A DNA stretch of 64,000 nucleotides. Origin: Vallicoccus soli (lineage in GTDB: Bacteria; Actinomycetota; Actinomycetes; Motilibacterales; Motilibacteraceae). Positions 56,853 to 64,000 of the stretch are shown here, piece after piece; position 1 is the stretch's first letter, and each line of letters opens with the position of its first letter. A program made the position numbers and the translations under genes. A model generated the notes under the pieces. That model did no database searches. It saw only the letters and a list, made by a program, of their open reading frames with translations, and was not told the origin of the DNA. The stretch is from the NCBI RefSeq assembly GCF_003594885.1, contig NZ_QZEZ01000010.1:49071-113070 (forward strand), written 5' to 3'.

Positions 56853-58367
56853 TCAGGAGCCGGTGATGGCGCGCACGAGGTCCTCGGCGGTGGCCGAGCG
56901 CTCGAGGAGCGCGCCCACGTGCGCCCTCGTCCCGCGCAGCGGCTCCAGGGTGGGCACCCGCTGCAGCGAGTCGCGCCCGGGCAGGTCGAAGATCACCGAG
57001 TCCCACGACGCGGCGGCCACCTCGTCGCCGTACTGCGCGAGGCAGCGCCCGCGGAAGTAGGCCCGGGTGTCCTCCGGCGGCTCGGACACCGCGCGCTCCA
57101 CCTCGGCCTCGGTCACGACCCGCTCGAAGCGGCCCTTCGCGGCGAGCAGGTTGTAGAGGCCCCGCTCGCGCACGTCGCTGTACTGCAGGTCGACGTGCTG
57201 GAGGCGGAAGGAGTCCCAGTCGAGGCGGTCCCGGCGCCGGTAGCCCTCGAGCACCTCGAGCTTGGCGACCCAGTCCAGCTCGCGGGAGAGCGACATGGGG
57301 TCGTTCTCCAGCCGGGTCAGCACCGACTCCCAGCGCTCGAGCACGTCGCGGGTCATGTCGTCGGCGTCGTCGCCCCAGCGGTCCTCGACGTACTTGCGGG
57401 CCTGCTCGAGGTACTCCATCTGCAGCTGCACCGCGGTGAGCCGGCGCCCGTCGCGCAGGCGCAGGACCGGGCCGAGCGAGGGGTCGTGGCTCACCGCGTG
57501 CAGGGCGCCCACCGGCCGGTCCACCGACAGGTCCACCTGCTCGAGCCAGCCGTCCTCGACCATGGCGAGGACGAGCGCCGTGGTGCCGGCCTTGAGGTAG
57601 GTCGCGACCTCGGCGAGGTTGGCGTCGCCGATGATGACGTGCAGGCGCCGGTAGCGCTCGGCGTTGGCGTGCGGCTCGTCGCGGGTGTTGATGATCGGCC
57701 GCTTGAGGGTGGTCTCCAGCCCCACCTCGACCTCGAAGAAGTCCGCGCGCTGGCTCAGCTGGAACCCCGTGCCCCGCCCGTCCTGGCCGGTGCCCACCCG
57801 GCCCGAGCCGGTGACGACCTGCCGGCTGACGAAGAACGGCGTCAGGTGCCGCACGATCTCGCCGAACGGCGTCTCGCGGCGCATGAGGTAGTTCTCGTGG
57901 GTGCCGTACGACGCGCCCTTGCCGTCGGTGTTGTTCTTGTGCAGCTGGATCGGCTGCGTGCCGGGCACCTCGGCCGCGAGGCGCGCGGCGTGGGCCATGA
58001 CCCGCTCGCCGGCCTTGTCCCACAGCACGGCGTCGCGCGGGTTGGTGACCTCGGGCGAGGAGTACTCGGGGTGGGCGTGGTCGACGTAGAGCCGGGCGCC
58101 GTTGGTGAGGATGACGTTGGCGAGGCCGAGGTCCTCGTCGGTGAGCTGCGTCGGGTCCGCGCTCTCGCGGGCGAGGTCGAACCCCCGCGCGTCGCGCAGC
58201 GGGTTCTCCTCCTCGAAGTCCCACCGGGCGCGCCGGGCGCGCGAGGTGGAGAAGCCCGCGTACGCGTTGACGACCTGGCTGGAGATGAGCATGGCGTTGG
58301 CCGTCGGGTTGCCGGGCACCGAGACGCCGTACTCGGTCTCGATCCCCATGACGCGCCAGACGCTCAT
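56853..58367 (-). CDS. dop: Pup deamidase/depupylase Dop
   Basis: A 504-residue paralogue of PafA that deamidates Pup-Gln and removes Pup from substrates. The metal/ATP glutamate is in [10 protein letters not shown], and the catalytic Asp96 is in [15 protein letters not shown]. The Dop-specific insertion after residue 40 ([25 protein letters not shown]) is present. [17 protein letters not shown] is shared with PafA. The ATG at 58367 has no ribosome-binding site and follows TAGGCT by six bases. A start at Met7 is possible. Confidence 0.96.
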   Translation of the reverse strand: MSVWRVMGIETEYGVSVPGNPTANAMLISSQVVNAYAGFSTSRARRARWDFEEENPLRDARGFDLARESADPTQLTDEDLGLANVILTNGARLYVDHAHPEYSSPEVTNPRDAVLWDKAGERVMAHAARLAAEVPGTQPIQLHKNNTDGKGASYGTHENYLMRRETPFGEIVRHLTPFFVSRQVVTGSGRVGTGQDGRGTGFQLSQRADFFEVEVGLETTLKRPIINTRDEPHANAERYRRLHVIIGDANLAEVATYLKAGTTALVLAMVEDGWLEQVDLSVDRPVGALHAVSHDPSLGPVLRLRDGRRLTAVQLQMEYLEQARKYVEDRWGDDADDMTRDVLERWESVLTRLENDPMSLSRELDWVAKLEVLEGYRRRDRLDWDSFRLQHVDLQYSDVRERGLYNLLAAKGRFERVVTEAEVERAVSEPPEDTRAYFRGRCLAQYGDEVAAASWDSVIFDLPGRDSLQRVPTLEPLRGTRAHVGALLERSATAEDLVRAITGS

Positions 58368-58373
58368 GCGCCG

Positions 58374-58379
58374 AGCCTA
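58374..58379 (-). promoter_or_regulatory. Probable -10 hexamer of dop
   Basis: TAGGCT on the minus strand, six bases before the dop ATG. Confidence 0.45.
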
Positions 58380-58390
58380 CGTCGCGCGGG

Positions 58391-59716
58391 TCACGCCCGG
58401 CGCGTCCAGGTGCCGCACCCGACGGACGCCACGGCGACGTCCCCGGAGGCGAGCACGACGCTCACCCGGTGCGCGGTCGAGGGCTCCTCGCGCCCGTCGA
58501 GCACGCTCCCCTCGTCCCAGCGGAAGTCGCGGGCGCGCGCCCACACGCACGTCGAGCCGGCCGGCACGTCCACGGTCCACGTCCCCGGGGCCACGTCGAC
58601 GCCGACCCGCCAGCGCCCGTCGACCAGCGCCTGCGGGCGGGGCAGGTCGCGCGGGGTCACCTGCACCCAGGGCGCGCACCCGGCGCTCTCGAAGAGGGCG
58701 TCGCCCCGGCGCACCTCGGCGTAGACGCTGCGCTCGCCGTCGGCGGTCGCCACGTAGTCCCCGGCCACCGGGGCCGCCGAGCTGTCGAGCCCGGGGTAGG
58801 CGTTCCACCAGCAGGCCTCGGAGCCCGCCGCCACGGCCGAGCGGTAGAGGCCGGGCTGCACCTGCGTGCCGACCCGCAGCGCCGCGGTGCCGGGCAGGGT
58901 GACCCGGGGGCGGCGGGCGGCGAGGGTGTCGTACCCGTCGCCGTTCCAGTCGCCCACGAGCACGGCGTCGGTCGCGGTGCCGAAGGTGACGGTCTTCGCC
59001 ACCGGGCCGCCGGGGCGGGCGGTGAGCAGGTACTGCGCGCCGCGCCGCGCGCCGAGGGTGTCGCGCCCGTCGCGGTCCCAGTCGCCCACGACCACCGGCC
59101 AGTACGCCCGGCCGAACGCGAACGTGCTCGTCACCCGGCCGCCGTTCACGCCGGTGAGGAAGAACGTGGCCCCGCGGCGCAGCCCGACGGAGTCGCGCCC
59201 GTCCCCGTCCCAGTCGCCGACGAGCGGCACGTCGCTCGCGCGCCCGAAGGCGTACGAGCGCTCCGGCCCGCCCGGGCGGTCCACGGAGGTCACGACGTTG
59301 CCCCGGCGCACGGCCAGGGTGTCCTTGCCGTCGCCGTCCCAGTCGCCGACGAGCGCCTGGTCGGTGACCAGCCCGAGCGCGGTCCGCGCCGTGGGGGCCG
59401 CGCCCAGGGCCGGGGACAGGGCGTACGTCGCGCCGGTGCGCACGGCGAACGTGTCCTTGCCGTCGCCGTCCCAGTCCCCCACGAGCACGACGTCGCCCGG
59501 GCCGCCGGTGGCGAGCACGGTGCCGACCGCGGGCGTCGGGGAGGTCGAGTCCGTGAGGAAGTAGTGCTCCCCCGGCGCCGCGGCCGCCGCCGCGGGGGCA
59601 GCGGTGACCAGCACGCCGGCGCAGAGGCCGGCCAGCACCGCGCCGACCGCGCCGACGGCCGTCGTCCGCGCCGACCCGGCCCCGAGGCGCCCCGTCGGCC
59701 GGCGCAGGTGCAGCAT
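58391..59716 (-). CDS. Secreted protein with VCBS/FG-GAP-like repeats
   Basis: A 441-residue exported protein. Residues 1-48 form a signal peptide (VGAVLAGLCAGVLVTAAPAAA). Five repeats of about 48 residues follow, each with a calcium-loop motif of the form VGDWDGDGKDT; they should form a beta-propeller. The C-terminal ~150 residues are a Trp/Cys-containing domain (QPGLYRSA, EACWWNAY, GTWTVDVPAG). GGGG lies seven bases before the ATG. It stands between dop and arc and is not a known part of that system. Confidence 0.8.
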   Translation of the reverse strand: MLHLRRPTGRLGAGSARTTAVGAVGAVLAGLCAGVLVTAAPAAAAAAPGEHYFLTDSTSPTPAVGTVLATGGPGDVVLVGDWDGDGKDTFAVRTGATYALSPALGAAPTARTALGLVTDQALVGDWDGDGKDTLAVRRGNVVTSVDRPGGPERSYAFGRASDVPLVGDWDGDGRDSVGLRRGATFFLTGVNGGRVTSTFAFGRAYWPVVVGDWDRDGRDTLGARRGAQYLLTARPGGPVAKTVTFGTATDAVLVGDWNGDGYDTLAARRPRVTLPGTAALRVGTQVQPGLYRSAVAAGSEACWWNAYPGLDSSAAPVAGDYVATADGERSVYAEVRRGDALFESAGCAPWVQVTPRDLPRPQALVDGRWRVGVDVAPGTWTVDVPAGSTCVWARARDFRWDEGSVLDGREEPSTAHRVSVVLASGDVAVASVGCGTWTRRA

Positions 59717-59793
59717 CTTGTCCCCCTCGTCCCCCGGGCCGCTCCCGGGTACCGGCCCCATCGGCGGGGCCGGGCCGGTCCTGAGCGGTCCGT

Positions 59794-59829
59794 GAGGACG
59801 AGGAGGACGAGGAGGACGGGGAGGACGGG
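59794..59829. repeat. 9-bp tandem repeat, four copies
   Basis: Two copies of GAGGACGAG then two of GAGGACGGG, just beyond the arc stop. They extend as GACGGGG up to the stop codon. Confidence 0.7.
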
Positions 59830-59836
59830 GACGGGG

Positions 59837-61591
59837 CTAGAGGTACTGCCCCGTGTTGGCGACCGTGTCGATCGAGCGCCCGGCCTCGGTGCCCTGCTTG
59901 CCCTGGATGAGCGTGCGGATGTAGACGATCCGCTCGCCCTTCTTGCCGGAGATCCGGGCCCAGTCGTCGGGGTTCGTCGTGTTGGGCAGGTCCTCGTTCT
60001 CCTTGAACTCGTCGACGCACGCCGCGAGCAGGTGGGAGATGCGCAGGCCCCGCTGGCCCAGGTCGAGGAAGTCCTTGATGGCCATCTTCTTCGCCCGGTC
60101 CACGATGTTCTGGATCATCGCGCCGGAGTTGAAGTCCTTGAAGTACAGGACCTCCTTGTCCCCGTTGGCGTACGTCACCTCGAGGAACCGGTTCTCGTCG
60201 ACCTCGGAGTACATCCGCTCGACGGTGCGCTGGATCATCGCCTGCACCGTGGCCCGCGGGTCGCCGCCGTGCTCGCCCAGGTCGTCCGGGTGCAGCGGCA
60301 GCGAGGGCTTGAGGTACTTGGAGAAGATGTCGCGCGCGGACTCCGCGTCGGGCCGCTCGATCTTGATCTTCACGTCGAGCCGGCCCGGGCGCAGGATCGC
60401 CGGGTCGATCATGTCCTCGCGGTTCGAGGCGCCGATGACGATGACGTTCTCGAGGCCCTCGACGCCGTCGATCTCCGACAGCAGCTGCGGGACGATGGTG
60501 TTCTCGACGTCGGAGCTGACCCCCGAGCCGCGGGTGCGGAACAGCGAGTCCATCTCGTCGAAGAACACGATGACCGGCGTGCCCTCGCTGGCCTTCTCGC
60601 GGGCGCGCTGGAACACCAGGCGGATGTGCCGCTCGGTCTCGCCGACGTACTTGTTGAGCAGCTCCGGGCCCTTGATGTTGAGGAAGTACGACTTCCCCTG
60701 CGGCTTGCCGGTGACCTCGGCGACCTTCTTCGCCAGCGAGTTGGCGACCGCCTTGGCGATGAGCGTCTTGCCGCAGCCGGGCGGGCCGTAGAGCAGGACG
60801 CCCTTGGGCGGGCGCAGCTCGTGCTCCTTGAACAGGTCCGGGTGCAGGTACGGCAGCTCCACCGCGTCGCGGATCTGCTCGATCTGCCCGCCGAGGCCGC
60901 CGATCTGGCGGTAGTCGATGTCGGGGACCTCCTCGAGGACGAGCTCCTCGACCTCGGCCCGCGGCACCTTCTCGTACACGTAGCCCGAGCGGGGCTCCAG
61001 CAGCAGCGCCTCGCCGGCGCGCAGCGGCTCGTCGCGCAGGGGCTCGGCGAGGCGGACGACCTTCTCCTCGTCGGTGTGCCCCATGACGAGCGCGCGCTCG
61101 CCGTCGGCCAGCAGCTCCTTGAGCATGACGACCTCGCCGACGCGCTCGAAGCCGAGCGCCGCGACGACGTTCATCGCCTCGTTGAGCATGACCTCCTGGC
61201 CGCGCACCAGCTCGTCGCGCTCGACCGCCGGGCTGACCGTCACCCGCAGCTTGCGCCCGCCGGTGAAGACGTCGACCGTGCCGTCCTCGTGCCCCTCGAG
61301 GAAGACGCCGAAGCCGGCCGGCGGCTGGGCCAGCCGGTCGACCTCCTCCTTGAGGGTGACGATCTGGTCGCGGGCGTCGCGCAGCGTCTGCACGAGGCGC
61401 TCGTTCTGCGAGGTGACCCCGGCCAGCTCGGCCTGCAGCTGCGCGAGGCGGTCCTCGAGCGCGCGGGCCCCGCGGGGCGACTCGGCGAGGCGGCGGCGCA
61501 GCGCACCCACCTCCTCGGTCATGTCGGACAGGCGGCGCCGCAGGTCGTTCACCTCGGCGCCGGCGTAGCGCTCGTCGTCGTGGGCGGGCAC
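59837..61591 (-). CDS. arc: Proteasome-associated ATPase Arc/Mpa
   Basis: A 584-residue AAA+ unfoldase. An N-terminal coiled coil (residues about 10-90) binds Pup. Two OB folds follow, then the AAA domain with Walker A GPPGCGKT at 269-276 and Walker B IVFFDEMD near 342-348. The C-terminus is TGQYL, the tail that docks into and opens the PrcA ring. GTG 61591 was chosen because the Shine-Dalgarno GGAGGT (61604-61599) lies seven bases upstream; GTG 61600 would overlap it. Confidence 0.96.
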   Translation of the reverse strand: MPAHDDERYAGAEVNDLRRRLSDMTEEVGALRRRLAESPRGARALEDRLAQLQAELAGVTSQNERLVQTLRDARDQIVTLKEEVDRLAQPPAGFGVFLEGHEDGTVDVFTGGRKLRVTVSPAVERDELVRGQEVMLNEAMNVVAALGFERVGEVVMLKELLADGERALVMGHTDEEKVVRLAEPLRDEPLRAGEALLLEPRSGYVYEKVPRAEVEELVLEEVPDIDYRQIGGLGGQIEQIRDAVELPYLHPDLFKEHELRPPKGVLLYGPPGCGKTLIAKAVANSLAKKVAEVTGKPQGKSYFLNIKGPELLNKYVGETERHIRLVFQRAREKASEGTPVIVFFDEMDSLFRTRGSGVSSDVENTIVPQLLSEIDGVEGLENVIVIGASNREDMIDPAILRPGRLDVKIKIERPDAESARDIFSKYLKPSLPLHPDDLGEHGGDPRATVQAMIQRTVERMYSEVDENRFLEVTYANGDKEVLYFKDFNSGAMIQNIVDRAKKMAIKDFLDLGQRGLRISHLLAACVDEFKENEDLPNTTNPDDWARISGKKGERIVYIRTLIQGKQGTEAGRSIDTVANTGQYL

Positions 61592-61761
61592 GGCTGTCAC
61601 CTCCCTGCACTCGGACGGACCCGGCCTGGCGCCGGCCCTCCGTCCCGTCCGACCCTACCCGTGCGCGGTGCGCGCGCGAGGCGGGGCGACGGTGATCGTG
61701 TCGCTCCCGTGACCACGGCGCGTACGGGTCCGCTCGACGCCCCGTGCAGGGGCGGCGGACG

Positions 61762-61785
61762 GCCCCGGGGTGGTGCCTCCGGGGC
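61762..61785 (-). terminator. Hairpin terminator beyond the 219-aa gene
   Basis: GCCCCGG and CCGGGGC arms (7 bp) around a 10-base loop, two bases beyond the stop of the membrane-anchored protein gene. The rest of the 61592-61787 gap holds the arc ribosome-binding site, and a TAGGGT hexamer upstream of it. Confidence 0.5.
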
Positions 61786-61787
61786 GC

Positions 61788-62447
61788 TCAGCGGGGCGGC
61801 GCCGGGACCTGGCGCAGGCCCGTCCCGGCCCACCGCCAGGCCTCGCGGACCGTCGTGTCGGGGCAGCAGCGGGGCACCGTCGGGGACGAGTAGCCGGTGC
61901 CCGTCACGAGCACCGTCGCGGCCCCGTCGGCGGCCCGGCCCACGTCGACGCCGTCGACGAGGACGCCCCGCGACGGCGGCAGGAGCACGGCCAGCAGGCG
62001 CGGGGCCACCGCGGGACCGGCCAGGGCGACGACCGCGTCCGGTGGGCTGCCGGCGCCGGCGTCGCAGCGCGCGACGGCCACCGCGTCGGGGGTCCCGTCG
62101 CCGGTGAGGTCGTCCTCGACGACCTCGCGCACCTGCACGCGGCGCTCGCCGCAGTCCACCGGCAGCAGCCCGGCGACGTCGGTGCCGGCCCAGGCGGGGC
62201 TCGGGTCCGGGTCGCCGCCGGCCCCCGTGGCGCCCGGGAGGGCCTCGGCCGTCGGTCCCTGCGCGGCGGGTCCGCCCGCGCCGGGGGCGGGCCCGGGCAG
62301 CTCGGTCGCGGGACCGCGGGCGGCGTCGCGGGGCGGCACCGGGGCGCGCCCGCCGGCGACCACCCAGGCCGAGAGCAGCCCGAGCAGCACGACGACGAGC
62401 ACCACCGCGGCCACGGCGGTGCGCCGGTCGGCCTCCCCCCGCGGCAC
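61788..62447 (-). CDS. Membrane-anchored extracytoplasmic protein
   Basis: A 219-residue protein. One N-terminal TM or uncleaved signal segment (AVAAVVLVVVLLGLLSAWVVAGG) is followed by a 60-residue Pro/Ala/Gly linker. The C-terminal domain has a calcium-loop-like DLTGDGTPDAVAVARC motif and three more cysteines (LPVDCGERR, RCCPDTT). It starts 12 bp after the trmI stop and is probably co-transcribed. No family with a known function was recognised. Confidence 0.7.
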   Translation of the reverse strand: MPRGEADRRTAVAAVVLVVVLLGLLSAWVVAGGRAPVPPRDAARGPATELPGPAPGAGGPAAQGPTAEALPGATGAGGDPDPSPAWAGTDVAGLLPVDCGERRVQVREVVEDDLTGDGTPDAVAVARCDAGAGSPPDAVVALAGPAVAPRLLAVLLPPSRGVLVDGVDVGRAADGAATVLVTGTGYSSPTVPRCCPDTTVREAWRWAGTGLRQVPAPPR

Positions 62448-62459
62448 GGTCCGTCCCCG

Positions 62460-63501
<1,042 letters not shown>

Positions 63502-63507
63502 CGCCGC

Positions 63508-64000
63508 TCAGCGCGGGGCCTGCCGGGGCTGGGGGGCCTGCGGGGAGAGCACGCGCTCGACGTCGCTGAGCACGAGCACGCCGTACACCAGGCCCTGGCG
63601 GTCCTTGAGCAGGTACTCGGGCGCCGGGCGGCGGTTGATGGCCTCGACGAGCGGCTCGCCCTCGAGGTCCGCGTCGAGGACGAGGTCCGGGTCGAGGCGG
63701 CGGGCGACGTCGCCGACGGGCACCCACGGCCGGCGCTGCTCGGGCATCGCGGCGACGGCCGCCTCCTCGACGATCGCGACCGGGCGGTCGGCGGCGTCGA
63801 CGACGACGAGGGCCCCGGCGCCGGCGGCCTGCGCGCGGCGCACCGCCTCGGCCACCGGCAGGTCGCGCGGCACGGGCACCGCGCGCCGGGCCAGGCGCCG
63901 CGCCACGAGCCCGGGCAGGCGGGCCCGCGTGCGGGCCCCGGCCAGGGCCTGCCCCGCCCCGACCCAGATGAAGGAGCCGAGGAAGACGCCCCAGACCACG
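63508..64000 (-). CDS. Site-2 protease with CBS domains, 3' part
   Basis: Only the C-terminal ~163 residues are in the window; the gene continues beyond its right edge. A last TM stretch (VWGVFLGSFIWVGAGQAL) precedes two CBS motifs: VPRDLPVAEAVRRAQAAGAGALVVVDAADRPVAIV and the following PWVPVGDVARRLDPDLVLDADLEG. This is the layout of Rip3-type M50 metalloproteases, in which an HExxH membrane domain lies upstream. The catalytic part cannot be checked here. A strong hairpin ends the gene. Confidence 0.75.
   Translation of the reverse strand, partial: VVWGVFLGSFIWVGAGQALAGARTRARLPGLVARRLARRAVPVPRDLPVAEAVRRAQAAGAGALVVVDAADRPVAIVEEAAVAAMPEQRRPWVPVGDVARRLDPDLVLDADLEGEPLVEAINRRPAPEYLLKDRQGLVYGVLVLSDVERVLSPQAPQPRQAPR

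Overview
The window is very GC-rich (roughly three quarters G+C by eye), gene-dense and almost wholly chromosomal housekeeping DNA of an actinobacterium. The decisive markers are a complete Pup-proteasome locus (pafB, pafC, pafA, prcA, prcB, pup, dop, arc/mpa), rbpA with its redox-sigma promoter, separate lnt and ppm genes, and SigK with its anti-sigma factor. A promoter of the type used by the FliA/WhiG sigma family, and the gene mix, suggest a motile, non-mycobacterial actinobacterium. I cannot name the species from the sequence alone.

Layout. 1-15.4 kb: short tandem repeats, a PemK/MazF-like protein, rskA-sigK, the SbcCD nuclease, a degenerate kinase coupled to a glutamate-cysteine ligase-family enzyme, an NYN-domain protein, a quinone reductase-like flavoprotein, yaaA, map, gnd and an MFS exporter. 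15.4-22.3 kb: a four-gene, translationally coupled operon (membrane PAS-GGDEF-EAL protein, alpha-oxoamine synthase-family enzyme, MFS exporter, SnoaL-like protein) behind a sigma-28-like promoter, abutting a 5'-truncated DUF1206 gene. 22.3-24.2 kb: a small acidic protein, then a divergent TetR/DMT-transporter pair with two matched operators. 24.2-28.1 kb: a repeat-rich spacer, then rbpA, fxsA, ppm and lnt. 28.6-36.7 kb: a beta-lysine catabolic cluster (kal, kamE, kamD, an amidohydrolase, kdd, with kamA divergent) and a nearby Lrp/AsnC regulator. 36.7-38.8 kb: an M24 peptidase and a 5'-3' exonuclease. 38.8-64 kb: helY, a lipid kinase, tatC, tatA, a zinc-ribbon protein, pafC, pafB, DUF3866, an ABC exporter, a repeat array, a GT-C-like membrane protein, two FKBP genes, pafA, a conserved hypothetical, prcA/prcB/pup/dop, a secreted beta-propeller-like protein, arc, trmI and the 3' end of a CBS-containing site-2 protease.

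How the genes work together. PafA attaches Pup to target lysines; Dop deamidates Pup (here ending Gly-Gly-Gln) and removes it; Arc/Mpa unfolds pupylated proteins into the PrcA/PrcB core. PafB/PafC are the WYL transcription factors of the mycobacterial DNA-damage response. The kam cluster would take L-lysine to beta-lysine (KamA), to 3,5-diaminohexanoate (KamDE), to 5-amino-3-oxohexanoate (Kdd), with Kal acting on 3-aminobutyryl-CoA. The usual cleavage enzyme Kce is not in the window. Lnt and Ppm modify lipoproteins and make polyprenyl-phosphomannose; TatA/TatC export folded proteins.

Recurrent features. Many genes overlap the preceding stop as GTGA or ATGA. At least eleven genes show a TANNNT hexamer 6-7 bases before their start codon with no Shine-Dalgarno sequence, which points to widespread leaderless transcription. 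No tRNA, rRNA, CRISPR array, insertion sequence or prophage was recognised.
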